Assembly: GCF_000092065.1 (NCBI RefSeq)
Contig: NC_009361.1
Location: 248,001 to 312,000, forward strand
Origin: Ostreococcus lucimarinus CCE9901
Taxonomy: Eukaryota > Chlorophyta > Mamiellophyceae > Mamiellales > Bathycoccaceae
Length of the DNA: 64,000 bases
Direction of reading: 5' to 3'
The stretch's first letter is position 1. Every line of letters starts with the position of its first letter. Positions 21,301-29,989 of this stretch are shown here, piece by piece. The notes under the pieces are model-generated. The model was not told the origin of the DNA. It searched no databases and saw only the letters and a list, made by a program, of their open reading frames with translations. Made by a program: the position numbers and the translations under genes.

Positions 21301-24300
21301 TTTGCGTTCAATTCGACCGCGACGGATTGTTCGCGACTTGCACGCGTCCAGAGTTTGTTTGCGTCAGACATGTACACCGAAAGTAGCATTTCTCTAGAAT
21401 CCTGATCATCGTCACGAGCGATGCGTTTTGCGTGCGAAGCGACGGAGTCCACCATGCCAGTGTACGCGCCCCAGTTGTTGTAGTTCTGGAATAAATGCGC
21501 GTGAAGTTCGTGTACAACATCGTTCCAGTATCGATCCAAGTAATCGGTTGAGTAACTCGATACATCTTCTTTTTGTGTGAGCAATTGCTCAAGCCAGACG
21601 GATAAACTGTCAACGCTGTTTGCGAGGTTTGACGGGACGTCGACTTCCTCATTCGTGAATGTAGAGTCCTTCGCGCTCTTCTGGAAACCGAACATATCCG
21701 CGAGGTGTGAAGCAATAGGCTCGATCCTACGTTTGATTTCGGTGACTCTCTCGTTTTTGTTGGCCGTCATGTCACCCACTGATGTCAAATCTTCCTTCAT
21801 ATCCGGGATGGTGCTCGGCATCGGTCTAGCATAGCGAACAGGCGTCGATTTCAGGCCGAGGACCTTCCGGATGAAAACTCTGGACGACAGAAACCAAGTT
21901 TTTACCGAACGCGACGTCATCGCCCGATTGATTGTCGTCACCAAAGTGCGGCGGCGCATTTCGACGCCTAGCACAGATGCATATGCTCTGTTGAACAACA
22001 TCTTTGCGTGAACGTAAGAAATTGGCACGAGGGACAGCAGAGCGAGGCAAATATGCAGAGCCAATCCGATCACCTCATCCACATCTCGGAAGAAAAAGTC
22101 ACTGAAGATGCGCATCGTTCGAGCTATGTGCTTGAACATAGGCAGTGGAATATCGGAGATCAGTGAGGATATATGAACGACACAGTGCACCGTGCAGAAT
22201 GCCGCCAAGGCGAAAACGATTTTGTTCTGGCGCTGTTCAGTATCGAGCGTTTCGCTGAATAAACGTCCGCAGAGCTTCATGTGGAACACAACCAAAAAGA
22301 CTCGGACGCACATATTGTACATCAAGATGACGCTGCGTTTACCGACCTCGCTGGATGTGAGACCCAGTCTTTCCCCGATTGCGATTACGCGCTGCGGCCA
22401 GAAGAACGACGGCGACGTACTCATGAAATAGACTCCGGTGAGCAACAATCCGGCGATACCTGCAGTGACAACGACGACGCCTCGTACAGCCGGAATCCCG
22501 TCGAAATCGCTCACACGGACTGCCGCCGTACTACACACCATAAGGATGAGTGGGACAGGGAGAATGCGGAACGTGATGTACTCCATCTTGAGATGTCTCG
22601 GCATGGCGCGTAGTGACTTCATACGCTTGGCCTGCCACATCCACCAAGTGCCATCTTGATTGACTGCTCCTTGATTGCCAAGTTTAAAGGGATCAAGCCA
22701 GAATAGCCAAGAAGTGAAGTTTATCGCGGGGATACCCTCCTTGAAACTCTGTGGATGAAAGAACCAAGGTGAAAACATCCAAAGAATGACGGCGATCCAT
22801 ACATGCCAAGTTGTCGTCACAAAGACGTACCCTGCGCTGAACGTAGATAGTTCTGTGAGCAGAAGAGTCATCGCTAAAGTCGACATCGATGGAATGATGT
22901 GTGAAACCGCGTACTGCATGTAAAGGTCGGAAAAAGAGGCGTTCATACTCATACTGCGTTTGGTACCGCGGTACGACGCTTCGCCAGAGGCGATCGAAGC
23001 ATCGATAGCAGAGCCTCTCGATTTGGCGATGAACATGTGGTACACAAACGATCCCGTAACGATCCCGTGATAGGTATCTTTGACCATCTTTACTAAACCA
23101 CCGGTGATCCAACCGTGCAACATACCAGGCCAGGCCATCACCAAGCTCGCTTGAAGCATCCATTGCGATGGATACAGTGTTTCAAGGCCAATTTCTTGGT
23201 GGAAACCGACGTTATCGAAGGCATCGCCAGTTGTGTAATACGTTTCAATGCTAAACATTGCGATCACTGTCTTACACAAGACAAAGGCGGCCATGGATGT
23301 AAACAGCATGAATTCTGTGTAGAATAACCCAACCGACGACTGGAAAAAGCTCAAGCAGCGGAAAATGTCCATGCTCTTTGAAAGTCTATGAAAGTCACGC
23401 GAGATAAGCTGCATACCGTTCCCAGTAGCGATTTTTTTATTGAATTGGTTGTTACCATCGAATGAAACTTCTCGTCCCTTGCCACAGGTGGTAAAGTTCA
23501 CGTACTCGATTTTGCCACCCCGTTGCACGACATTCATACCTCCGTACACGTCCTCTGACAAGTGCAGTCTTCGAGAAGCCTTAGAGACTCCACCACTTGA
23601 GCGGATGAATGCACCATCCCATATGTCAGGGTGGCCGTAGTGCATGCGGACACGAAGAGGGTTCGTCATGAAACGCTGCAACAAAGTCCCAAAGACCGCC
23701 TCAGAAGTGGCCGCAAAACTCGACACTGACCCCTGACGCCCAGAAATCAGTTGTTCGGTAAAGCCGATGAGCACTATGTCTTCGTCGGATCCATACAACC
23801 TCAGAACGTTACGAAGTTTTAACCCTTCTGCGAGATGTGCATCTTGGTTCATATCAATCGTTTGCACATACATGCCACGCGACCAGACCAATCCCATGTT
23901 TTGGTTTTCGGGCTTGCCTTCGCCAACAATTGGATGCCCAGGAAGTTGAACACGATGCGTTCGCTTGAACTTTCCGTCTGCGCCGCGACTGAGCTTTGCA
24001 ATTGCGAAGTTATCATTGTCGCCACTCGGTTGTTCGACATAATTTACCGTGACATGCGGGAATTGTTCCACGAGCGCCTCCACTTCACCGTTCATCGTAT
24101 ATCCCGGTGAGTTGTAGACTTGGCAACACAGGACGTGCTCGAACTTTGCACGAACCAATGGTTCAATCTCATCTTCAGGGACGCCTTCCAGACGTGCCAA
24201 TAATCGTAGGGCATCGATGTAAGAGGCAAAGCCTCTCACCGTACGATATAAAGTTTGACCTTCGCCGCTCGCCCAGTTCATGGTTTCTTCACTCAGACGT

Positions 24301-27300
24301 TTTTCCTCATCGGTGAATGTGGACAAAGCAGTGATCTTGTCCAACATCGCGCGATCAAAAAAGTGCTCGTAGTTTGAGTCTTTCACCTTCACACCAGTGC
24401 GCTCGATCATGTTTTCCCACGAAGACGGTGCCATGCTGACCATGAAGCGAAATCCCGTGACGGATTCGCCATCGATTGTTGATGTCAACGTGTCCAACGA
24501 AGTGCGAATTTCTTCGGTGTAAACCGGAGTTAGCGTCGTCAGCATCGGCATCTGACGAACAGTCATTGGTTTCTTCATTGCAGGATCGCCGAGGCTTGAC
24601 ACGAAAAATCGAAAGATGTCTTTCGCTTCGTCCAAAGAAGGTTCGGCCGCGGGGTTCGCCGTAGAGAGCATCAGATCCATTTGTTTGATGACGTACGATC
24701 CAGCCTTGGAGGACGCCGCACTTCGAATTTTGGCTGATGACGAATCGAGAGCATTAAAATCCATGATTTGCTGAAGCTTCTCGCACGTTTTAACCAAGAG
24801 TACGTTCGTTTCTTTGTGCGTTGCGCGCTCATTCTCGCGGTCCTTTGCGATCTCAGTGCTGATGAGTTTGAGCAAATTTTCCATCTGCGAGCGAATTCGA
24901 CTGGTATCAAACGCACTTTCGTCATCTTCACGAACTCGCAACAGCTTCAATAGTCCCGCCGATTGCTCGCGCAGCGACCCGAGCCATTTTATCGCATGGG
25001 AATGCTCACTCAAGCTCAGCGACATGAGGTCAACGAGAGACTTGAGCAATTCTACAAACTGCACACGGTCTCTGGCGTCGACAACTCCGAGGACACAGGT
25101 AGCGATGAAAGCGAGCAAGTCAATCGATTGCGCAATCACGGATGACGAAAACGCAAACCGCATCTTTTCATTGCGCTGAACGCCAATTCCACTAAACAAA
25201 GAGCCACTGAGCATGATAGGGAAAACGACGTACCGAGAGCCGAAGAAGCTCTCGCTCGTGGGTCCATCCAGGATACGGAACAAAAGAAGATCGGTCTCTT
25301 CGTTACTCAAGAGGTCTCTTGAGCGCGTCGACTTCACGATCTCGTTCCATGCTTTCGCGAAAGAGAACCAGGCATCCGAAACGCTTTCTGAACACAATGC
25401 TGTTGAAGAGTCCGAAGGTGGTTCCGGCTTGGGAGAAGACGTCAAAACTTTTTCCGCAAATAAATCCACGTTTTGCGGCATATCAAGAACTGTGCGTGCC
25501 CACCCGCTGGCAATACCTGTGTTCTTGTAGCGCTTGTATGCGCTAGCGACGCCAAGCGTCGTGATGAAGTAGAAGAACGTGTTACCAAAGTACAGCAATA
25601 CACTCGGCATCCATCGCTCGAATAACATGAGCGCCTTGAATCCATATCGTCTCGCCAAACGAGTCATTTCGATTAGCTGTGGAGAGAGGAGCTCGTTATA
25701 GTCGTACGCATCACAGTCAGCCCCTGCGAAGTTATAATTCCAGCAGTACAGATCGAGTTCCAGAATCGCTTTCGTTGGTGCGATGAGGGGGTTGACCATC
25801 AAAATATAATCGAGGGTCAACTTCAACGTAAAGGTGACGACCCAGAAGATGATATACGACCGTCGGTCTTTGCTTGATATGGGATTGTTCACCTTCTCTG
25901 TGAAATATCTGTCCGTTTTGTCACCGGAAGTGAGTTGGTAGCCAGAGATATTGGCCAAAACCAGCACAGCGTAGGGGAAACCGACTGCAGCAAACGTCTT
26001 CACATTGATGAAGTCAGTGGCACAAGCCATCCCGAGTAGCAGAACTACTATAGCGAAAGCGGCGCGTCCGACTGATTCTACTCGACTATGGAACAACGCA
26101 ATTCGGTCGAAGAAAATGACTCTCGACTCGATGATCAGGTCAAATACGGCTGCCGTCAGCGCCGTCGTCGAGTACATTGCCGGTTCTGCAAATTTCACAA
26201 ATGCGTGCACAATCATAACGTGCATCATCAACGACAGGAGCGCGAAAATGCGATGGAAGTTGACATACATCGTCATCCAACCCAAATGCTCTCTGTAAGT
26301 TTTTCTGAAAACAACGCTCAAACTCTGATCTTTCTCCTTAGCGGCTCCCGCAGTGCGCACAAAATGCCTGAATTTAGCATACGAGCTTGTGCCCATCTCA
26401 GCGTCTATGTTCAGCATACGCTTCAACTTTGAGACATCAATAAATGTTTCATTCATATCATCGTAACCCATGCGAAGATGCAAAGGAGCAGCACTTTTCA
26501 TGTGCAATGCGAGGAAATTGTATAGCGGTCTCACAATTGAGGTGAGAAAATCATCCGCTTCAAAAGCCAAACCGGAGTCGGGTACAGCCGAACACATGGT
26601 GCCTCGGTTCACGACAGCCGCCGCCATGATGTGAAATACAAACATCATAAACTCTGGCATAAACCTCAAATTGGCAGACTCTTGGTAAATGAGCTCGAAC
26701 AGTACAAGCTGGCATAGCTTCGCATCAGTGCTTCCCTTCAACATCGAAGACGCCAGCGTCTCAGTTCCACGCGGAGAAAAATCTATGCCAGTGTAACTCA
26801 TGTATCGCTTATAACTCGCAAACGTTTTCTGATGAAGAGCCTGCGCGGCCCAGTCTGATTTGTTCGAGCTCGGCGCGTCTTGGAGTTGAGACGTGTTCCA
26901 AAGAAGCATCGCGCACTTATCGATGCAGCTTTCTCGTATGCTTGCGACGCCTTCGCTACCGTTTTGGAATCCAAATAAATCACCGAGACTTTGCGCGATG
27001 GGCGCAAGCCTAGTTTTCCACTGCTCAATATCACGCTCGATGGAGCTTGCTCCCGATGGCTCCGGGCCAAGACGAGTGAGAGAATCTTCTTCGAATTCGA
27101 CAGGTGGAGATTCTTTGCTGAGTTCACCGACGAGTTGCCGAGACGCTTTGGAAGGCGTACCCAACGCGCGTACAGCTCGTTTCTGGATATCCGCCGTCGC
27201 GCGATCGTCCGCAATAAACAGTCGAACGATCAAGAAATTCGATCGAGAAAGAGAGACTAATGCATCTCGCACGTATCGACGCGTTATACGCCAACGAATG

Positions 27301-29765
27301 GCGAGAGCAACGCCCAAGTACAAGATGATCGCTAGGTATACCACCGTCAAGAGTTCAACCTCAAGTTTTAAGGCATCGACGGATTCGCGGTCGGGGCAAC
27401 TCGTGTCCCCAGGTTGCTCAAATCGCTCTTTTTGATCTTCTATGTACGTCTCCAACTCTGTAAATATTGTCGGCGGCTCCGGACACGCTCTGTTATTTTT
27501 GCGATGAATCTGTCGCATGTGGTGACAGGTCAAAAAAGTGCTTTGCAATGCTGTCGAAACCGGGTTGATCAACCCCTTTGGATGCGTCAAGATTGCACTA
27601 AAGTTCTCGAAGTGCGCATAAATCGGTGTCGGCTCGTTCGGATTGAGCTTGATTCCGTGGAATGCCTCCGCCTCGGCGCGCATGAACAAGTGCATCGTCC
27701 TGTTGTGATAACTTTTCATAAATTTCGAGCAGTCTGGATACATGTCGATATTGTAGGCTGGCTGATTATCTTGTCCGTGGAATATAGTACAGCTCCCCCC
27801 GTCCTTCCAAAGCAGCTTCAGCATGTAATAAGCAGCTCTTGGTCGCAGTAGGTCCACTTTGTTTATGCTACACTTCTTCTTCACCGCCATCACTCCGAAC
27901 CACTCCTCGGACACATACAAGTCAGGCTGCGTCGGGGACATGTATCCACACGGAGAATGTAAATATTCTTTCAGCGATGGGCATACTCGCGTGATCGTTG
28001 GAATGCGCTCGTCGTTGGTTGGCACAGGAGTCACTGCTTTGCCTTTCCAGTATTCGTCGACCCAAGCCATGATGGCCCCCCCGGACGTAAATCTAACTCC
28101 GCAACCCGATTTGCACGCCGTGGAGTGTCGCTCTATATCTTCTACCATCGTAGAGAGCCAATCTGCCTGTGAAACCTCATCCTCGGTCCCCATCGTGTCG
28201 TACCCGTTGAGACCATCCAGTTCTGGATTGAGGCTAAAGGCATCAACCCCATACTCCGTAATCAAAAACGGACGTTTGCTCACCAGATGGTATCGCTGAA
28301 ACAGTCCCATTGGAGAAAAGTAACGCCGCGTGTACAAGTTAACGCCCCAAAAGTCGATTTGATCCATGTACCGATCGGCTAACTTTATCCAACTCAAAGC
28401 TCCCCACAGCTGGCGTCCCACCAGATGCTGCTTAGTCTTTGGCAAATTTACGTTCGCTATGGCTGTGCCGCAGAGCATGTTTTCTGATCGGACCATCCCG
28501 CAGAGCATGTTGATCGACTTCATCAGCTTTTCGATCGAATCGTCAAACTGACATCCGCCTACCCCAAAGTTTTCGGCCAAATCGCTATCACACACGTACA
28601 AATTCCACGGGCCGTTCAACTCGTTGCCGACAATCCAACCGACCACGGCCGGATGCTTCGCCGATCGTACAAGTTTGCGTAGTTCAGCTTGCGTATTCTC
28701 CATCGTCTCTGCGGTGTTAAAGAAGCTTTTCGTACCGTCTTCAAAGTCATAGCCGACGAGAATTGATATGTTGTACTGGTGCGCCAAATCAAAGAATTGC
28801 CTATGCCGCTTGGAAAACTTCAACGTGTAGATGCGCATCGTGTTCACGCCCGCAGCGGCCATGAGAGGTATGTCGCGCTCAAATATACCCGCGTAGTCAT
28901 TCGTAAAAAAGTCACCATACGGCTCAAACCAATCTGGGTCCCATCCGACCGGCACGGGGGAGTAACACACCGCGCGCATCAACCATGGTTTGCCGTCGAG
29001 GTACAGGGTACGCCCGAGCCGACGCATTCGACCGGTGTCCCATGTCGTGTTCAACATCGGCGGGTTTAAAAATCTCTTCACCAGCTCTCGTCCCGACCGC
29101 TTGCCGTGCTCGTACTCATCGTCGACAAACGCGGGATCGTAAATCGCCTCGTCCGTCAACGCCAAGCCCGGCTGTACCGTCCCCGCTCTGTTCATTTCGC
29201 TTTGCTTCGAATAAGACGACGAGCGCGATTCACCTTCCGCTACGTCTCTGTTCGCGCGCCCACCGCGTGTGGTCTGCCCTAATGCCGGAAGCGGCCGCGC
29301 CTCGCGCGTCCCCGCCGCCGTCTTCTCCGCCGCCGTCCTCGGTCTCGCCTCGTTAAAGTCCCACACCGATCCCGACAGCCGTTCATTCAGGGCGTCTAAG
29401 TCGACCGTCCCGCTCGTCTCGCTCGCGCTTCGCGCCCCATCGATCGTCCTCGCGCGCTCAAACGTCCGCGCTCCTTCGTCCGCCGCGTCAACACCCTCTC
29501 GGAGGCGGAGCGACTCGCCGCCCGTCGTTCCACCTTCCGTCGCCCCCATCATCGCGTCCGACGCCACCGACCGCGCGCCCGCGTCCCCCCGTCGCGCGAC
29601 GACGGCCAAGACCACTCCCACGACGCCCACGAGCGCCGCGAACGCGCGTCGATGATCGACCCACGCGCCCCGTCCTCGTCCTCGTCGCGATTCTCCCGCC
29701 TCTCTCCCTCGCGTCGCGCCATCGCGCCGCGCGCCGAGCATCGGCGTTCTCTCCGCCGCGCTCAT
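15303..29765 (-). CDS. giant GH-A hydrolase plus tandem GT48 callose synthase fusion
   Basis: A single intronless frame of 4820 residues. Residues 1-40 are basic, and TM1 is about 41-57. A TIM-barrel hydrolase domain at about 235-600 (clan GH-A; GH2/GH5/GH72-like) has a probable acid/base E382 in VGNELNGPWN and nucleophile E504 in LITEYG. TM2 is about 803-824. Topology therefore puts the hydrolase outside and the rest inside. GT48 module 1 (about 830-2630) has an FKS1-type domain (IYQESANLRFMPEF near 1022), TPVYTEE near 1735, GEGKPENQN near 1950 and a multi-helix membrane region. Module 2 (about 2640-4820) repeats these: IYGECANLRHMSEC near 2832, TPYYAEE near 3930 and GEGKPENQN near 4133. GT48 enzymes make beta-1,3-glucan from UDP-glucose at the plasma membrane. 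The whole-length frame and conserved motifs in both modules argue against a pseudogene. Confidence 0.93.
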   Translation of the reverse strand: MSAAERTPMLGARRDGATRGREAGESRRGRGRGAWVDHRRAFAALVGVVGVVLAVVARRGDAGARSVASDAMMGATEGGTTGGESLRLREGVDAADEGARTFERARTIDGARSASETSGTVDLDALNERLSGSVWDFNEARPRTAAEKTAAGTREARPLPALGQTTRGGRANRDVAEGESRSSSYSKQSEMNRAGTVQPGLALTDEAIYDPAFVDDEYEHGKRSGRELVKRFLNPPMLNTTWDTGRMRRLGRTLYLDGKPWLMRAVCYSPVPVGWDPDWFEPYGDFFTNDYAGIFERDIPLMAAAGVNTMRIYTLKFSKRHRQFFDLAHQYNISILVGYDFEDGTKSFFNTAETMENTQAELRKLVRSAKHPAVVGWIVGNELNGPWNLYVCDSDLAENFGVGGCQFDDSIEKLMKSINMLCGMVRSENMLCGTAIANVNLPKTKQHLVGRQLWGALSWIKLADRYMDQIDFWGVNLYTRRYFSPMGLFQRYHLVSKRPFLITEYGVDAFSLNPELDGLNGYDTMGTEDEVSQADWLSTMVEDIERHSTACKSGCGVRFTSGGAIMAWVDEYWKGKAVTPVPTNDERIPTITRVCPSLKEYLHSPCGYMSPTQPDLYVSEEWFGVMAVKKKCSINKVDLLRPRAAYYMLKLLWKDGGSCTIFHGQDNQPAYNIDMYPDCSKFMKSYHNRTMHLFMRAEAEAFHGIKLNPNEPTPIYAHFENFSAILTHPKGLINPVSTALQSTFLTCHHMRQIHRKNNRACPEPPTIFTELETYIEDQKERFEQPGDTSCPDRESVDALKLEVELLTVVYLAIILYLGVALAIRWRITRRYVRDALVSLSRSNFLIVRLFIADDRATADIQKRAVRALGTPSKASRQLVGELSKESPPVEFEEDSLTRLGPEPSGASSIERDIEQWKTRLAPIAQSLGDLFGFQNGSEGVASIRESCIDKCAMLLWNTSQLQDAPSSNKSDWAAQALHQKTFASYKRYMSYTGIDFSPRGTETLASSMLKGSTDAKLCQLVLFELIYQESANLRFMPEFMMFVFHIMAAAVVNRGTMCSAVPDSGLAFEADDFLTSIVRPLYNFLALHMKSAAPLHLRMGYDDMNETFIDVSKLKRMLNIDAEMGTSSYAKFRHFVRTAGAAKEKDQSLSVVFRKTYREHLGWMTMYVNFHRIFALLSLMMHVMIVHAFVKFAEPAMYSTTALTAAVFDLIIESRVIFFDRIALFHSRVESVGRAAFAIVVLLLGMACATDFINVKTFAAVGFPYAVLVLANISGYQLTSGDKTDRYFTEKVNNPISSKDRRSYIIFWVVTFTLKLTLDYILMVNPLIAPTKAILELDLYCWNYNFAGADCDAYDYNELLSPQLIEMTRLARRYGFKALMLFERWMPSVLLYFGNTFFYFITTLGVASAYKRYKNTGIASGWARTVLDMPQNVDLFAEKVLTSSPKPEPPSDSSTALCSESVSDAWFSFAKAWNEIVKSTRSRDLLSNEETDLLLFRILDGPTSESFFGSRYVVFPIMLSGSLFSGIGVQRNEKMRFAFSSSVIAQSIDLLAFIATCVLGVVDARDRVQFVELLKSLVDLMSLSLSEHSHAIKWLGSLREQSAGLLKLLRVREDDESAFDTSRIRSQMENLLKLISTEIAKDRENERATHKETNVLLVKTCEKLQQIMDFNALDSSSAKIRSAASSKAGSYVIKQMDLMLSTANPAAEPSLDEAKDIFRFFVSSLGDPAMKKPMTVRQMPMLTTLTPVYTEEIRTSLDTLTSTIDGESVTGFRFMVSMAPSSWENMIERTGVKVKDSNYEHFFDRAMLDKITALSTFTDEEKRLSEETMNWASGEGQTLYRTVRGFASYIDALRLLARLEGVPEDEIEPLVRAKFEHVLCCQVYNSPGYTMNGEVEALVEQFPHVTVNYVEQPSGDNDNFAIAKLSRGADGKFKRTHRVQLPGHPIVGEGKPENQNMGLVWSRGMYVQTIDMNQDAHLAEGLKLRNVLRLYGSDEDIVLIGFTEQLISGRQGSVSSFAATSEAVFGTLLQRFMTNPLRVRMHYGHPDIWDGAFIRSSGGVSKASRRLHLSEDVYGGMNVVQRGGKIEYVNFTTCGKGREVSFDGNNQFNKKIATGNGMQLISRDFHRLSKSMDIFRCLSFFQSSVGLFYTEFMLFTSMAAFVLCKTVIAMFSIETYYTTGDAFDNVGFHQEIGLETLYPSQWMLQASLVMAWPGMLHGWITGGLVKMVKDTYHGIVTGSFVYHMFIAKSRGSAIDASIASGEASYRGTKRSMSMNASFSDLYMQYAVSHIIPSMSTLAMTLLLTELSTFSAGYVFVTTTWHVWIAVILWMFSPWFFHPQSFKEGIPAINFTSWLFWLDPFKLGNQGAVNQDGTWWMWQAKRMKSLRAMPRHLKMEYITFRILPVPLILMVCSTAAVRVSDFDGIPAVRGVVVVTAGIAGLLLTGVYFMSTSPSFFWPQRVIAIGERLGLTSSEVGKRSVILMYNMCVRVFLVVFHMKLCGRLFSETLDTEQRQNKIVFALAAFCTVHCVVHISSLISDIPLPMFKHIARTMRIFSDFFFRDVDEVIGLALHICLALLSLVPISYVHAKMLFNRAYASVLGVEMRRRTLVTTINRAMTSRSVKTWFLSSRVFIRKVLGLKSTPVRYARPMPSTIPDMKEDLTSVGDMTANKNERVTEIKRRIEPIASHLADMFGFQKSAKDSTFTNEEVDVPSNLANSVDSLSVWLEQLLTQKEDVSSYSTDYLDRYWNDVVHELHAHLFQNYNNWGAYTGMVDSVASHAKRIARDDDQDSREMLLSVYMSDANKLWTRASREQSVAVELNAKLHHLCLWFLIYGECANLRHMSECLCFIFHAALCSLTLDDRLPGEGEERIMCKPVSADVMPYGEKDFLRTVITPIYTFLKREISDRASAPISERVMYDDVNEFFWQYDRLVRLLPPEEEPDRGEEETDYVGVPRNMKNLSRDARMYEHLRSFMSRAMASGDSSAVLTNVFFKTHRETSGWLSMFVNFHSIILFHAVAFHLSTAYVFAHGWNWSYLSTSMVTHALLKFGQEVAVIRFRNISQESFGDWMVTSTRAGMFISVPMFYVLERSLRADNSTKYFEGLAAVYALANSGLMSSMVRRQPFVGSPTQMATPVRERIIYTLFWLVVLSTKIAFGHFLLITPLREAVNALKKGDLCWNKESDEYTSCINLEGDALVQALKFKPKVTYFTELTKDDDDYEESDINLAYYEPIPERRRSLLFSHAGGGDFTGASWGDESQFSIAYDVNYSVDPYNGQYRGWSSAAASPSSMPHSRLESTVSDIVDAASNVVSSAIGGKKLSLPALGYIGEEIEGQLPEAYYDVHASQFLMTVMVIARMLPAVATYFCDTFLWYTCYASVFTIFLQWRGKVSHAQRWANFLRDFQQIPNLFCEKVLNKSWPKPVILTGDATTSGNASGDSDDDAFGAKEQRIRSGGGYGGGDLHEGLLDSVALTVVEDEVLMESGVKTAAPNPADFLPEAMDVKWQHFSRGWNSIVDSLRARDHITNKECTDLKFVFLQGRDIEQIFDAPEYIILPPMLTSSVFSRANFNTGTMAQYPSFGTTLIQTKDLLCVVMTEVLRVVSPGDSSLLMRVITDLAAIEGEQMSQRRRDDVGGYIQLRDSIIKLLLTLQAMSASTDATPIIEDYEDQDVEGSETESDDEEAQLLLLGDTAGAERARLRKEQRTKRRQLRAIREKEKNRQKQMVEAINLEMKFGCTGIIPKEKRKKMKEKSGLLRGCFVVQENWDEMSAEQRALLDESEERPNIRKRWRRGRRKLIKWSNIQTDADIDAQSSTLAEALHEILLAVRKICSFAMENDGRWSNANNQRKYRVSQLYSQLLEMVRIDALRDTEHVRVVSASATLVNNRKIVDCLLNSMNNINPGGEPRNLEARRQLMFFANSLSFATLKMPTKLRNMRAWTAFTPYYAEEVSYVKDELIKPLEDQKTLLSIIQATYPDEYENFKERVGALACDDATVTEKYWEELRIWTSDHTQSLSRCVRGVCSYGAALRFLARAEGYDEDEIETLVCDKFEYLVSCQVYGNMLNAPQGSADRQKAEDINELILNHPELRVCFVQTKSDTNDTFASCLVGCDRENRTLSLACKVELPGNPIIGEGKPENQNHAVIFSRGAYLQTLDMNQDGYFPEALKMRNLLDVFSEDVVLVGFPEVIFSETTGAVAQFAAISEFIFQTFQRFMTWPLMVRFHYGHPDVWDKAFTMTNGGVSKASKMIHVAEDFFGGVNAIVRGGRVLFEEFIEVGKGRDMGFTSVNGFEQKISGSAGTISMSRDVYRLHRSMDFFRMMSMYFSGPGFFISVMQTAWCVYLYILVHAGLAIADLEIYRVYRYFKMTETQTTLSLSKEEGGYYNSIYAIQLGLLTVLPLFLKMVMDRGLRDGIEYTASSLVRGSWAFNIFAMTTKGYNYMVGLLFGKAQYIATERGFVLQNANMVVLYGLYAKSHLYFGMEVLLLLLLFHANTVLPKSLLYSWSVWSFGICIIITPWWFSPQSTNTYWMRNSWNDWRDWLDGTFDKPKIANGSWKEWHSTMNTNYRNRIGLFNKAGVLFMSSFGRVILLLVVIGSLHGSALYTGLTQMEQFSVNSGRIAAATIAMGFVVFLYTSAMNSVVFARDAWLQFPDKLWKISVYRGLVRLGLFLVWNGLYFFALHVETGSNSLFRTWFMTGLGAWCVVAIFIEACSFVSDKSIITFGESWLPMKTVDGEPEPRGNGVRRALQPFVYRARRGLAAARGFSDFWYKEMDKFFGLIIFTILFFMSLLPVATMQTVLIWNEAFSDILAKRIGVQDTVSSILD

Positions 29766-29989
29766 CGCGCTTCCGTCCGCGCGCGCGTCCTCGTCGCGCG
29801 CCGCGGTGTGCGGCCGATCGCGTCGCGTCGCGTCGCGTCGCGTCCCGTTCGAGCCTCGGATTCGCGCGCCGCGATTTCGCGCATTCGAGCATCCGATCGG
29901 CCCATTTATCGATCGCGATTTTCCCGCGGGCGGTCCGTCCGCGCGCCAACACCATTCCGCGACCGGCGCGACTCGGCGACGCGCGCGCG
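29766..29989. promoter_or_regulatory. 224-bp divergent intergenic region (GT48 giant / protease 1)
   Basis: Both flanking genes read outward, so this is a shared promoter interval. It holds a short direct repeat of GCGTC units (about 29821-29843) and an AT-richer patch near 29885-29930. No clear TATA box is seen. Confidence 0.4.
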
